From Ectopseudomonas mendocina (GTDB lineage Bacteria; Pseudomonadota; Gammaproteobacteria; Pseudomonadales; Pseudomonadaceae): DNA of 64,000 bases. A model generated the notes under the pieces. It did no database searches. It saw nothing but the letters and a program-made list of their open reading frames with translations, and was not told the DNA's origin. Positions 34,665 to 43,590 of this stretch are shown one piece after another. Numbering within the stretch: position 1 is the stretch's first letter; the number at the start of each line of letters is the position of its first letter. The stretch spans positions 1 to 64,000 of the forward strand of contig NZ_SCFY01000021.1 in assembly GCF_007049795.1 (NCBI RefSeq). The letters are read 5' to 3'. A program made the translations under genes and the position numbers.

Positions 34665-36347
34665 ATGAGCGAAAGCTTTGCAGAACTATTTGAAGAAAGC
34701 CTGAAATCCCTCGACATGCAGCCGGGTGCCATCATCACCGGCATCGTGGTCGACATCGACGGTGACTGGGTTACCGTTCACGCCGGTCTGAAGTCCGAGG
34801 GCGTCATCCCGCTCGACCAGTTCTTCAACGAACAAGGCGAGCTGACCATCAAGGTCGGTGACGAAGTCCACGTTGCGCTGGACGCGGTTGAAGATGGCTT
34901 CGGTGAAACCAAGCTGTCCCGCGAGAAAGCCAAGCGCGCTGAATCCTGGCTGGTTCTGGAAGCTGCGTTCAACGCTGAAGAAGTGGTCAAAGGCGTTATC
35001 AACGGTAAAGTCAAAGGCGGCTTCACTGTTGACGTCAACGGCATCCGCGCGTTCCTGCCGGGTTCCCTGGTTGACGTCCGTCCGGTGCGTGATACCACTC
35101 ACCTGGAAGGCAAAGAGCTGGAATTCAAGGTCATCAAGCTCGACCAGAAGCGCAACAACGTTGTCGTTTCCCGTCGCAGTGTCCTGGAAGCCGAGAACAG
35201 CGCCGAGCGCGAAGCTCTGCTGGAATCCCTGCAGGAAGGCCAACAAGTCAAAGGTATCGTCAAGAACCTTACCGACTACGGTGCGTTCGTTGACCTGGGC
35301 GGCGTAGATGGTCTGCTGCACATCACCGATATGGCTTGGAAGCGCATCAAGCACCCGTCCGAGATCGTCAACGTTGGCGACGAGATCGACGTCAAGGTTC
35401 TGAAGTACGATCGCGAGCGTAACCGCGTATCCCTGGGCCTGAAGCAACTGGGCGAAGACCCATGGGTTGCCATCAAGGCTCGTTACCCGGAAAACACCCG
35501 CGTTGTTGCCCGTGTCACCAACCTCACCGACTACGGCTGCTTCGCCGAGCTGGAAGAGGGCGTGGAAGGCCTGGTACACGTTTCCGAAATGGACTGGACC
35601 AACAAGAACATCCACCCGTCGAAAGTCGTTAACGTCGGCGACGAAGTGGAAGTCATGGTTCTGGACATCGACGAAGAGCGTCGTCGTATCTCCCTGGGTA
35701 TCAAGCAGTGCAAGACCAACCCGTGGGAAGACTTCTCCGGTCAGTTCAACAAGGGTGACAAGATCTCCGGCACCATCAAGTCGATCACCGATTTCGGTAT
35801 CTTCATTGGTCTGGACGGCGGCATCGACGGCCTGGTTCACCTGTCCGACATCTCCTGGAACGAAGCCGGCGAAGAAGCCGTGCGTCGCTTCAAGAAGGGC
35901 GACGAGCTGGAGACCGTCATCCTGTCGGTTGACCCGGAGCGCGAGCGCATCTCCCTGGGCATCAAGCAACTGGAAGACGATCCGTTCAGCAACTACGTCT
36001 CCATCAACGACAAGGGCACCATCGTCCGTGGCGTTGTGAAAGAAGTAGACGCCAAGGGCGCCATCATCGACCTGGGCAACGAGATCGAAGCTACTCTGAA
36101 AGCCTCCGAAATCAGCCGTGACCGCGTTGAAGACGCGCGCAACGTCCTGAAAGAAGGCGACGAAGTAGAAGCCAAGATCATCAGCGTCGACCGCAAGTCC
36201 CGCGTCATCAGCCTGTCCGTCAAGTCGAAAGACGTTGAAGACGAGAAGGACGCGATGAAGGAGCTGCGTAACAAGCAAGACGTTGAAAGCGCCGGCCCGA
36301 CCACCATTGGTGATCTGCTCCGTGCTCAAATGGAAAAACAGAACTAA
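34665..36347 (+). CDS. rpsA: 30S ribosomal protein S1
   Basis: This 560-residue protein is built from six S1 OB-fold repeats, with repeat signatures such as GIVKNLTDYGAFVDLGG, ARVTNLTDYGCFAELEEG, GTIKSITDFGIFIGLDGG and GVVKEVDAKGAIIDLGN. It brings mRNA to the 30S subunit and binds leaders rich in A/U. Length matches E. coli S1 (557). The gap ahead (about 150 bases) contains a terminator-like hairpin; E. coli rpsA is autoregulated through its leader, so a similar arrangement is possible but not shown. A clear terminator follows at 36373. Confidence 0.97.
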   Translation: MSESFAELFEESLKSLDMQPGAIITGIVVDIDGDWVTVHAGLKSEGVIPLDQFFNEQGELTIKVGDEVHVALDAVEDGFGETKLSREKAKRAESWLVLEAAFNAEEVVKGVINGKVKGGFTVDVNGIRAFLPGSLVDVRPVRDTTHLEGKELEFKVIKLDQKRNNVVVSRRSVLEAENSAEREALLESLQEGQQVKGIVKNLTDYGAFVDLGGVDGLLHITDMAWKRIKHPSEIVNVGDEIDVKVLKYDRERNRVSLGLKQLGEDPWVAIKARYPENTRVVARVTNLTDYGCFAELEEGVEGLVHVSEMDWTNKNIHPSKVVNVGDEVEVMVLDIDEERRRISLGIKQCKTNPWEDFSGQFNKGDKISGTIKSITDFGIFIGLDGGIDGLVHLSDISWNEAGEEAVRRFKKGDELETVILSVDPERERISLGIKQLEDDPFSNYVSINDKGTIVRGVVKEVDAKGAIIDLGNEIEATLKASEISRDRVEDARNVLKEGDEVEAKIISVDRKSRVISLSVKSKDVEDEKDAMKELRNKQDVESAGPTTIGDLLRAQMEKQN

Positions 36348-36372
36348 GTTCGGTTAATCCATTCAGGAAAAG

Positions 36373-36395
36373 GGCGACCCTCGGGTCGCCTTTTT
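36373..36395 (+). terminator. rpsA terminator
   Basis: GGCGACC (36373-36379) and GGTCGCC (36384-36390) with a 4-base loop run into TTTTT, 25 bases after the rpsA stop. Confidence 0.9.
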
Positions 36396-36429
36396 CGTTT
36401 TTACCAATCCATCAAACAACGCGTCACTT

Positions 36430-36518
36430 GTAGGAGCTGCGCCCCGCAGCGAATGGTGGCCATCCCGCAATATCGAACCCATACCCAGAAGCTTCGCCTC
36501 AAGGCGGGGTTCCTACAC
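36430..36518. repeat. REP-like pair between rpsA and ihfB
   Basis: GTAGGAGCTGCGCCCCGCAG (36430-36449) and an inverted relative, CAAGGCGGGGTTCCTACAC (36500-36518), face each other across about 50 bases. This is the same dispersed family as at 6755 and 55954. Confidence 0.7.
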
Positions 36519-36646
36519 AAAGCCCCGTTATCACAACTAACTGCAAAACTCGCTAACACCTTGTTTTTTAGGCTGTTCAAAAGCTGATCAGCGTGCTAAA
36601 ACCAAACCGTCGAGTCTTCTAGCCGCTTGAAAAAGAAGGGAAAACC

Positions 36647-36931
36647 ATGACCAAGTCGGAGTTGATCGAAAGAATTGTCACTCATCAGGGTCAGCTGTCC
36701 TCCAAGGATGTCGAGTTGGCTATCAAGACGATGCTGGAGCAAATGTCCCAGGCACTGTCCACCGGAGATCGCATCGAAATTCGCGGCTTCGGCAGCTTCT
36801 CGCTGCACTACCGCGCACCGCGCGTTGGTCGTAACCCTAAAACCGGCCAGTCGGTGCGTCTGGACGGCAAGTTCGTGCCGCATTTCAAGCCTGGCAAGGA
36901 GCTGCGTGACCGGGTTAATGAGGACGAGTAA
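36647..36931 (+). CDS. ihfB: Integration host factor subunit beta
   Basis: This 94-residue HU/IHF-family protein bends DNA as the IHF heterodimer with IhfA. Conserved features are the N-terminal MTKSELIERIV, the beta-arm sequence YRAPRVGRNPKTGQSV with its minor-groove proline, and the C-terminal FKPGKELRDRVN. In P. aeruginosa the same gene (himD) marks the left edge of the O-antigen biosynthesis locus, and that is also true here. An MBL-fold gene and wzz follow. Confidence 0.96.
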   Translation: MTKSELIERIVTHQGQLSSKDVELAIKTMLEQMSQALSTGDRIEIRGFGSFSLHYRAPRVGRNPKTGQSVRLDGKFVPHFKPGKELRDRVNEDE

Positions 36932-37133
36932 GGCTTTGCAGATGTTTTAAGTCGACTACATGGCGCCATTTTTTCTTTCGTTCCCCGGAAAGAATGGGCA
37001 AAATGCCAACTCTGTCGCGTCAGTGTTATTCTGTGCGTCGTTTCTCGCTCTGCTGGTAGGCGCATCAGGTATGGTTCCCTGTCTTGCTGGGGCATGGAGT
37101 TTCTAGTGTTCGCCGCTGTTAAGGGATTGACTT

Positions 37134-38588
37134 GTGCGATATCCAACCATCATCCACCATGGCGCCGGCTCGGGTGTTACTGGCTCTTGCCATCAACTCA
37201 TGATGGACGTCAACGCGAGCCTCCTCATTGACTGTGGTTTATTTCAGGGAGCGGAGACCTCCCCAGATGGCCAAACAGCTACCAGCAAACTAGCCATCGA
37301 TTTTCCCCTCCAGGGTATTACAGCCCTACTCGTTACTCATGCCCACATCGATCACGTCGGGCGTATTCCCTACCTGCTAGCTGCCGGATTCGATGGCCCC
37401 ATCCTATGTAGCGAGCCAACCGCTCGGCTTTTGCCCATCGTTCTTGAAGATGCTTTCAAACTCGGAGTAAGCCGCGATCAGCGACAGGTAGAGCGCTACA
37501 TAAAACTCATCGAGCAACGGGTTACGGCCATTGCCTACAACACCTGGTTTAGCTTGATCGACAGCCCTTCCCTGAATGCTCGGGTTCGCCTGCAAAGGGC
37601 AGGGCACATATTGGGCTCGGTATACGCTGAAGTGGACCTTCGCTACCCCGATAGCGGCGAGAGCAAGCGTCTCGTCTTTTCCGGGGACTTAGGTGCTCCG
37701 TATTCACCCATCCTACCGGCACCCAAACCGCCGTATGGCGCAGATATTCTGGTACTCGAAAGCACCTACGGTGATCGCCTGCACGAAGATCGGCGCAATC
37801 GCCGCATGCGCTTGGAGCGTGTATTGGAAGAGGCGCTGTCAGATCAAGGGACCGTCCTGATACCGGCATTCAGCATCGGCCGGACCCAAGAGCTGCTTTA
37901 CGAAATCGAAGACATCCTTCATCAGAAAGCCAAAAGCCGTGTTGAAGGGGCGGCGGGGGGCAAGCACCTCGACTGGGCCAATCTTCCCATCATTTTGGAC
38001 TCGCCTCTCGCCAGTCGTTTTACTCAGGTCTACCGCGAGCTCAAACCCTACTGGGATACAGAAGCGCTCGCGCGAGTGAGCAGCGGTCGCCGCCCCCTGG
38101 CGTTCGAGAACCTACTAACGGTAGATAGCCATGCCGCTCACCAGGCGATGCTCAATCGCCTGGCTCACACCGGTCAGCCAGCCATCGTTATTGCGGGCAA
38201 TGGCATGTGCAGCGGCGGACGTATCATCAACTACCTGAAAGGCATGCTCCACGATCCAAGGCACAATGTACTCTTCGTTGGCTATCAGGCCGAAGGGACG
38301 CCGGGCCGGCAGATCCAGCAATACGGCCCAAGCGGCGGTTATCTGCAGTTAGACGGGCAGCGCTATCCCATCAAGGCCAAGGTTCATACATTGGGTGGCT
38401 ACTCAGCTCATGCCGATCAGCAAGGCCTGGTGCGTTTCGTCATAGGCATGCGGCGCTGGCCGAGTGAAATTCATCTGGTACACGGCGAACTGTTGGCACA
38501 GCGGGCCCTGCAGCAGCAGTTATTGGCTCGTTATGAGGGGCGTGAATTGCCCGTTCATATTTCCACCGGGGCGCAACGGCAGTCATGA
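37134..38588 (+). CDS. Beta-CASP metallo-beta-lactamase RNA nuclease-like protein
   Basis: This 484-residue protein starts at GTG 37134 (RYPTIIHHGAGSGVTGS follows), with AAGGGA upstream. It has the MBL signature THAHIDH (residues 68-74, shown as H69-x-H71-x-D73-H74), SGDLGAPYSP, the beta-CASP domain beginning near PAFSIGRTQELLYEI, and the C-terminal PAIVIAGNGMCSGGRI and GGYSAHADQQGL motifs. The family includes CPSF73/Ysh1-type and archaeal or bacterial RNA nucleases, acting on RNA 3' ends or as 5'-exonucleases. No signal peptide is seen, so it is cytoplasmic. It sits between ihfB and the wzz gene, inside an O-antigen locus edge. Its role there is unknown; it may be a passenger gene or an mRNA-processing enzyme. 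Confidence 0.9.
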   Translation: MRYPTIIHHGAGSGVTGSCHQLMMDVNASLLIDCGLFQGAETSPDGQTATSKLAIDFPLQGITALLVTHAHIDHVGRIPYLLAAGFDGPILCSEPTARLLPIVLEDAFKLGVSRDQRQVERYIKLIEQRVTAIAYNTWFSLIDSPSLNARVRLQRAGHILGSVYAEVDLRYPDSGESKRLVFSGDLGAPYSPILPAPKPPYGADILVLESTYGDRLHEDRRNRRMRLERVLEEALSDQGTVLIPAFSIGRTQELLYEIEDILHQKAKSRVEGAAGGKHLDWANLPIILDSPLASRFTQVYRELKPYWDTEALARVSSGRRPLAFENLLTVDSHAAHQAMLNRLAHTGQPAIVIAGNGMCSGGRIINYLKGMLHDPRHNVLFVGYQAEGTPGRQIQQYGPSGGYLQLDGQRYPIKAKVHTLGGYSAHADQQGLVRFVIGMRRWPSEIHLVHGELLAQRALQQQLLARYEGRELPVHISTGAQRQS

Positions 38589-38721
38589 ATGTATCTGGTA
38601 CAGCCCTTCCTCAAGGCTATAAGCGCTGCCATGAACGAAGTAACAGGCAATCGTTAACTATTCCCGATAGAAGGTATCGGCTTACGGGCGAGCATCCTCT
38701 ACTATCCAGCGTCAACCGCCA

Positions 38722-38754
38722 GGCGATAGCTGTAACCCGGGCAGCCCGAGTTAC
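38722..38754 (+). promoter_or_regulatory. ops-like element and strong hairpin in wzz leader
   Basis: GGCGATAGC (38722-38730) matches the first nine bases of the ops/JUMPstart core (GGCGGTAGC) at eight of nine positions. One base later begins a near-perfect hairpin: GTAACCCGGGC (38732-38742) against GCCCGAGTTAC (38744-38754), 10 of 11 pairs, one-base loop, no T tract. In enterobacteria ops recruits RfaH to O-antigen operons. The similarity is short and could be chance; the hairpin is certain from the sequence. Confidence 0.4.
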
Positions 38755-38821
38755 GTCGCAACGAGTGATTGAATTGAAGTCAACCAGTGCCGTATTGGCG
38801 CACCACTGAAATGGAGTTGTT

Positions 38822-40381
38822 GTGAGTTCAAGTCCACAAACCCCCAATCCGTCCGTTCAGCGCAATAGCGATGAAATTGACCTCGGCGAGCTGATGCTGC
38901 GCATCTGGGCCACCCGCGTGATCGTGGTCAAGGCCGTACTGGTCGTGCTGGCTCTGTTCGTGTGCTACATCGGCGTTAGCTACCTGCTCAGCAACAAAAC
39001 GGTGCGCTATAGCCAAGTATTCGACCTCACCTTCGAGGGCCTGCGTAGCGGAGAGTTCCCCAATGGCTCGCCCTTCCTGATCAGCGATATCACCAGCCCA
39101 ACCGTGTTGAACCGTGTCTATCGCCAAAATGGTCTGGAAGACTTTGGCTTGGATCTGGATGAATTCCGCCGTAGCGTGAATATTCAGTCCTATGCGCCTA
39201 ACTACGCACTGATTCGTGCGAAATACGATGGCCTGTTGGCAGACAAGAAGCTCACCCCGGCAGATATTGCAGACCTGCAGAAGCAAATGCTTGCCGAATT
39301 GCAGGCTGCCCGTAGCGGTGCTGTAATCATCACCATGCTCTTGCCGCAGTCACGTAGTCTGACCCCTGATGTTGCGCAGAAAGTGCTGTTGGATATTCCG
39401 AAAACCTGGGCATCCCGTGCCATTGTCGAACAAGGCGTGCTAAAGCCTAACCTGCCGGTATATTCCGAGCGTATTTTCGATAAGCAACGTTTTGAAAATC
39501 TTGATTACCTGTTGGGTATGGATTTGCTACTGGAAAATATCCGTCAGATCCGCGGTAATATTGCCAATCTCAAGACGGAGCCTAATGCGAGTACCCTGAT
39601 AGATGACGAGAGCGGCTTTACTCTCGTCGATCTGGATAAGGCTATACAAGATGTTGCCGACTATGATATCCGCCAGATCATTGATCCGATCAAAGAGCTC
39701 GGCATCTCCCGAAAGCCTGAAGTTGTTCGCCTTTATTACACTCGACGCCTAGCTGACCTTCAGCAGGAGCAAGAGCTTTGGCGCCTGCGCTCTCAGACCA
39801 TCCGTAGCGTACTGAATGTATATAGCCGAGAAGCGAGCACTGCTTCGAACGTAGAAGGTGGGCCTGCTGCACAGAGCAACTTGGTGCCGCAGTTGGGGGA
39901 TGCGTTTCTTGATAGGCTGCTTGAGGTTTCTCGCCAGGGCAGTGATCTGGACTTCCGTCAGAAAATGACGGAAGAAATTCTCAATTATGAAAACAAAGCT
40001 ATCGATAAGGAGCAGCAGATCAATGATATTCGCCGTATTCTTACAACGATGAGTGCAGTTCGAAAAGAAGATGAAGGGCTAAGAAGTATCTACGTTGATG
40101 TCGTCGAGGAACAGTTGCCAAGCGTGCTTGATTCGCTGCGAACTTACACGCAGATCATGGTGCGTATGTATGAGAAGCAGGGGCGACAAAGCGCTGGGAA
40201 TATTAGTCAGCTAGTGGAGCCTCAGGGTGGGTCGTTTATATTTGCTGAACCCAATCTTATTAGTTCGCGAGAGTTAAAGGTTGCAGCGGTTGTTGTGATC
40301 TTGGCTTTCTTTTTAAGCGTTGCTTATGGGCTGTTTAGAGGGGTTGTTAGAAGCAGAGTTGTTGGTGCGAAGTTCGACTAG
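38822..40381 (+). CDS. wzz: Wzz-like O-antigen chain-length determinant (long form)
   Basis: This 519-residue polysaccharide co-polymerase has membrane segments at residues about 33-56 (VIVVKAVLVVLALFVCYIGV) and 487-508 (LKVAAVVVILAFFLSVAYGL), with a large periplasmic part between them. It starts at GTG 38822 after GGAG at 38813. Wzz sets the length of O-antigen chains made by Wzy. The usual length is 330-380 residues, so this one has about 150 extra residues in the periplasmic domain, as in some long-chain or very-long-chain co-polymerases. It is the first gene of the O-antigen part, as wzz is after himD in P. aeruginosa. An ops-like element precedes it. Confidence 0.85.
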   Translation: MSSSPQTPNPSVQRNSDEIDLGELMLRIWATRVIVVKAVLVVLALFVCYIGVSYLLSNKTVRYSQVFDLTFEGLRSGEFPNGSPFLISDITSPTVLNRVYRQNGLEDFGLDLDEFRRSVNIQSYAPNYALIRAKYDGLLADKKLTPADIADLQKQMLAELQAARSGAVIITMLLPQSRSLTPDVAQKVLLDIPKTWASRAIVEQGVLKPNLPVYSERIFDKQRFENLDYLLGMDLLLENIRQIRGNIANLKTEPNASTLIDDESGFTLVDLDKAIQDVADYDIRQIIDPIKELGISRKPEVVRLYYTRRLADLQQEQELWRLRSQTIRSVLNVYSREASTASNVEGGPAAQSNLVPQLGDAFLDRLLEVSRQGSDLDFRQKMTEEILNYENKAIDKEQQINDIRRILTTMSAVRKEDEGLRSIYVDVVEEQLPSVLDSLRTYTQIMVRMYEKQGRQSAGNISQLVEPQGGSFIFAEPNLISSRELKVAAVVVILAFFLSVAYGLFRGVVRSRVVGAKFD

Positions 40382-40470
40382 ATTTAGTGATTGCTCTATG
40401 TGTTGATTTATTTGTGTGTAGAGATCACTGGCGAAATTTCTCTAGATTATAAATTTTAATGAGGTGCTTT

Positions 40471-40917
40471 ATGTTGAAATTTTTTCTTGTTGGCGGTTTT
40501 TGCTTGGCTTTGCTGTTCGGGTGCGATTCGTCTTCAAAAGTTGAAGTTGGAAAAGTAGCTGCTGGTTCGTCGTCAGGTCAGGGAGAGCAGCAAGCTAGCA
40601 CTGCATTGTATTTGCCTGGCGGTGTCGGTGTTGATTTCGGCAGAGTACCATTCAGCGATAGAGTCACCGAGGACAAAAGCAGTAAAATACGAATTGTGAG
40701 CTATGAATTTTCAGAGTCGCCTAAAGAAATAGATGCGTCAATTGCTTCTATTGTTGAGGCTGAAGGTTATACTCGCAAAGTTAATCCACCAGGGGCAAAT
40801 GAGTTGAGTGTGACTTATCACAAGCAAGGAGCCAAGCCTGTGCTGTCGCGTTATGTTGTCAGGGTGCAGGAAGGTTTTGATAAAAAAACTGTGCTTATGC
40901 TTTCTTGGCGTTTTTGA
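40471..40917 (+). CDS. Small lipoprotein of the O-antigen locus (first copy)
   Basis: This 148-residue lipoprotein starts at ATG 40471, with GAGG six bases before it. The signal is FLVGGFCLALLFGC with lipobox LFGC. The mature part has a Ser/Gly/Gln-rich start and a folded C-terminal half: IASIVEAEGYTRKVNPPG, LSVTYHKQ, and the end TVLMLSWRF. A second lipoprotein of the same length class at 57353-57820 shares the GYTRK motif, a VDYVHPHD/VTYHKQ-like stretch and an LSW ending, suggesting one family. I do not recognise a known domain. It follows wzz at 89 bases and may serve surface-polysaccharide assembly; that is inference from position. Confidence 0.7.
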   Translation: MLKFFLVGGFCLALLFGCDSSSKVEVGKVAAGSSSGQGEQQASTALYLPGGVGVDFGRVPFSDRVTEDKSSKIRIVSYEFSESPKEIDASIASIVEAEGYTRKVNPPGANELSVTYHKQGAKPVLSRYVVRVQEGFDKKTVLMLSWRF

Positions 40918-40946
40918 GGGTGGGGTGTCATTGTGCTATACAAGCT

Positions 40947-40975
40947 TAGCTTCTCATGAAAATTACCCCTATACT
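40947..40975 (+). promoter_or_regulatory. Candidate promoter upstream of wecB
   Basis: A perfect-looking -10 hexamer TATACT (40970-40975) lies in the 179-base AT-rich gap before wecB. A -35 with 17-base spacing (TAGCTT at 40947) is weak. Nothing else is seen in the gap. Confidence 0.3.
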
Positions 40976-41096
40976 AATGTTGAGTGTATTTATTGGCTTG
41001 ATTGATTGGTGAAATAAGTTTTGTGTCAATTCTTTGGTGTTTTGTTTTTAATCACTAAAGAGTTTTCATTAGCTTGTCAATCAGGAGCGGTTATAG

Positions 41097-42227
41097 ATGA
41101 AAACCCTTTGTGTGTTTGGTACTCGCCCCGAAGCGATCAAAATGGCTTCGTTGTCTTTGGTCTTAGCTGCTGATAAGAGAGTTGATGCAAAAGTCTGTGT
41201 GACTGGCCAGCATCGTGAAATGCTAGATCAGGTTCTTGAGCTTTTTGGTGTCGTACCAGATTTCGACCTGAATATCATGAAGCCGGGCCAAGATTTGACA
41301 GATGTAACAACAGCGATTCTGCAGGGAATGAAAAACGTTTTTGCTGAGTTCAAGCCAGATGTAGTACTGGTCCACGGTGATACGGCGACTACACTGGCTG
41401 CTAGCCTGGCGGCTTATTACCAGCAAATCCCGGTGGCGCATGTGGAAGCGGGCTTGCGTACAGGCAATATCTATTCTCCTTGGCCAGAAGAGGCCAACCG
41501 TAAGCTGACCGGAGCGCTGGCCACCCTCCATTTCGCCCCAACCATAACCGCCGAGGCCAATTTACTGCGTGAAGGTGTTGATCCTGAGAGTATTATCGTA
41601 ACCGGCAATACCGTGATTGATGCTCTATTGGATGTTGTCAAGCGCCTAGGCAGCGATGAGGAGTTGAGTGCCGTAGCGGCGAAACCTTCTGCATTCCTAG
41701 ATCCCTCACGCAAGTTGATCCTAGTTACCGGGCATCGCCGTGAAAGTTTTGGTGACGGCTTCGAGCGAATTTGCCAGGCACTCATTGATGTTGCTCAACA
41801 GCATCCGGATATCGACATCGTCTATCCAGTTCACCTCAACCCCAACGTGCGTGAGCCAGTCAATCGCCTGCTCAGTGGTATAAGCAACGTTTATTTGATC
41901 GAGCCACTGGACTACCTGCCTTTCGTATTTCTGATGAGTCGTGCATATATTGTTCTGACTGACTCAGGCGGTATTCAGGAGGAAGCACCTTCGCTCGGAA
42001 AGCCCGTGTTGGTTATGCGTGATACCACCGAGCGGCCTGAGGCTGTGGAGGCGGGAACAGTAAAGCTGGTGGGTACGGATACAAGCAGTATAGTCCGTGA
42101 ACTGAACCGTTTGCTGCTTGATCAAGACGCCTATCGTGTCATGAGCTATGCCCATAACCCTTACGGTGATGGCCAAGCGTGCGGGCGGATTGTCGAGGCT
42201 TTGCGAAAAATATCTATCAAGAAATAG
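41097..42227 (+). CDS. wecB: UDP-GlcNAc 2-epimerase (non-hydrolysing)
   Basis: This 376-residue cytoplasmic enzyme interconverts UDP-GlcNAc and UDP-ManNAc. It aligns along its full length with E. coli WecB: FGTRPEAIKMA, CVTGQHREMLDQVLELF, VHGDTATTLAASLAAYYQ, VEAGLRTGNIYSPWPEEANR, ILVTGHRRESFGDGFE, VYPVHLNPNVREPVNRLL, LTDSGGIQEEAPSLGKPVL and MRDTTERPEAVEAGTVKLVG. It is followed by wecC, so the product is probably oxidised to UDP-ManNAcA. WecB also supports the ECA pathway in enterics, but no ECA genes are seen here; the sugar should go into the O-antigen repeat. Confidence 0.93.
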   Translation: MKTLCVFGTRPEAIKMASLSLVLAADKRVDAKVCVTGQHREMLDQVLELFGVVPDFDLNIMKPGQDLTDVTTAILQGMKNVFAEFKPDVVLVHGDTATTLAASLAAYYQQIPVAHVEAGLRTGNIYSPWPEEANRKLTGALATLHFAPTITAEANLLREGVDPESIIVTGNTVIDALLDVVKRLGSDEELSAVAAKPSAFLDPSRKLILVTGHRRESFGDGFERICQALIDVAQQHPDIDIVYPVHLNPNVREPVNRLLSGISNVYLIEPLDYLPFVFLMSRAYIVLTDSGGIQEEAPSLGKPVLVMRDTTERPEAVEAGTVKLVGTDTSSIVRELNRLLLDQDAYRVMSYAHNPYGDGQACGRIVEALRKISIKK

Positions 42228-42240
42228 AAAAGGACGTTTT

Positions 42241-43512
42241 ATGCCCTTTCAAACAATTTCCGTCGTCGGCCTCGGTTATATAGGTCTACCCACTGCAGCA
42301 GTATTTGCCTCGCGTAAAAAACGGGTAATTGGTGTTGATGTAAATCAGCAAGCAGTAGAAACCATCAACCGCGGTGAAATCCATATCGTGGAGCCTGATC
42401 TGGATATGGTAGTGCATGCTGCGGTGACGGAAGGCTACCTGCGCGCTACCACAACGCCAGAGCCCGCAGACGCTTTTCTAATAGCCGTGCCCACACCTTT
42501 TAAAGGCGATCATGAGCCAGACCTTGGCTATATCGAGTCAGCATGTAAAGCGATTGCTCCTGTCTTGAGAAAGGGTGATCTAGTCATCTTGGAGTCAACC
42601 TCCCCGGTAGGCGCGACGGAACAGATGGCTGCTTGGTTGGCAGAGGCTCGCCCTGATCTAAGTTTTCCACAGTCCCATGGTGAAGGCTCTGATATTCGTA
42701 TTGCTCATTGCCCTGAGCGAGTGCTACCCGGTCATGTATTGCGCGAGCTTGTGCAGAATGATCGGGTTATTGGCGGCATGACAGCCAAATGCTCCGAGGC
42801 GGCGGTCAAGCTCTACAAGACCTTCGTGGAAGGCGAATGCGTTATCACCAATGCGCGCACGGCAGAAATGTGCAAACTGACGGAAAACAGTTTTCGGGAT
42901 GTAAATATTGCCTTCGCCAATGAGTTGTCAATCATCTGCGACAAGCTGGATATTAATGTTTGGGAACTGATAAGGCTGGCCAATCGCCATCCGCGTGTCA
43001 GCATATTGCAGCCTGGGCCCGGTGTGGGTGGGCACTGTATTGCAGTAGACCCTTGGTTTATTGTTAGCAGTACTCCAGAAGAAGCGAAGCTAATTCGTGT
43101 TGCACGTAATGTAAATGATGGTAAGCCGCATTGGGTTGAGCAAAAAGTAAAATTGGCAGTGGCTGAATTTTTACAGGAAAACTCAGGCAAGACTGCTCTG
43201 GATGTGACCATTGCCTGCTTAGGTTTGGCCTTTAAACCTGATATTGATGATCTTCGGGAGAGCCCCGCCTTAGCGATTAGCCAGAAGATTGCTATTGCCC
43301 ACCCAGGGTGTGTATTGGCGGTGGAACCAAACATTGAACAATTGCCCACTAAGCTTGACGGAAAAAGGCTGGTGCTGAAAACCCTTGATCAAGCACTTAT
43401 CGAAGCCGACATATTCGTATTGTTGGTAGATCATAAGGAGTTCAAGGAGGTGCCGTCGGCTGCGCTTCGGGGCCGTAAAGTCGTTGATACACGAGGTGTT
43501 TGGATATCTTAA
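42241..43512 (+). CDS. wecC: UDP-N-acetyl-D-mannosamine dehydrogenase
   Basis: This 423-residue UDP-glucose/GDP-mannose dehydrogenase family member starts at ATG 42241, after AAAGGA. It oxidises UDP-ManNAc to UDP-ManNAcA with NAD+. The NAD-binding motif is VVGLGYIGLPTAAVFA, with ESTSPVGATEQMA, HCPERVLPG, AEMCKLTENSFRDVNIAFAN (including the catalytic-region Lys and Asn), and GPGVGGHCIAVDPWF with the catalytic Cys. It matches E. coli WecC closely along its whole length. It is tightly linked to wecB (14 bases), so both act in a UDP-ManNAcA branch of the O-antigen. Confidence 0.94.
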   Translation: MPFQTISVVGLGYIGLPTAAVFASRKKRVIGVDVNQQAVETINRGEIHIVEPDLDMVVHAAVTEGYLRATTTPEPADAFLIAVPTPFKGDHEPDLGYIESACKAIAPVLRKGDLVILESTSPVGATEQMAAWLAEARPDLSFPQSHGEGSDIRIAHCPERVLPGHVLRELVQNDRVIGGMTAKCSEAAVKLYKTFVEGECVITNARTAEMCKLTENSFRDVNIAFANELSIICDKLDINVWELIRLANRHPRVSILQPGPGVGGHCIAVDPWFIVSSTPEEAKLIRVARNVNDGKPHWVEQKVKLAVAEFLQENSGKTALDVTIACLGLAFKPDIDDLRESPALAISQKIAIAHPGCVLAVEPNIEQLPTKLDGKRLVLKTLDQALIEADIFVLLVDHKEFKEVPSAALRGRKVVDTRGVWIS

Positions 43513-43590
43513 CTATGCGCTCGTAGGTAACGAGTTTTAAATTGCCTTGCCAATACATTTCAGATATTCAAATTAAACGGAGTTGGCTCA

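Noticed and set aside
38585..38809. A 74-codon reading frame between the beta-CASP gene and wzz
   Set aside because: No ribosome binding site, low-complexity product and overlap with the hairpin and ops-like leader. I treat it as non-coding.
36932..38821. Complete enterobacterial JUMPstart element
   Set aside because: Only a nine-base ops-like match with one mismatch was found (38722); the full 39-base element is not present.
38822..40381. Tyrosine-kinase-type (BY-kinase) co-polymerase
   Set aside because: No Walker motifs or C-terminal tyrosine cluster follow the second membrane segment; it ends about 12 residues after it.
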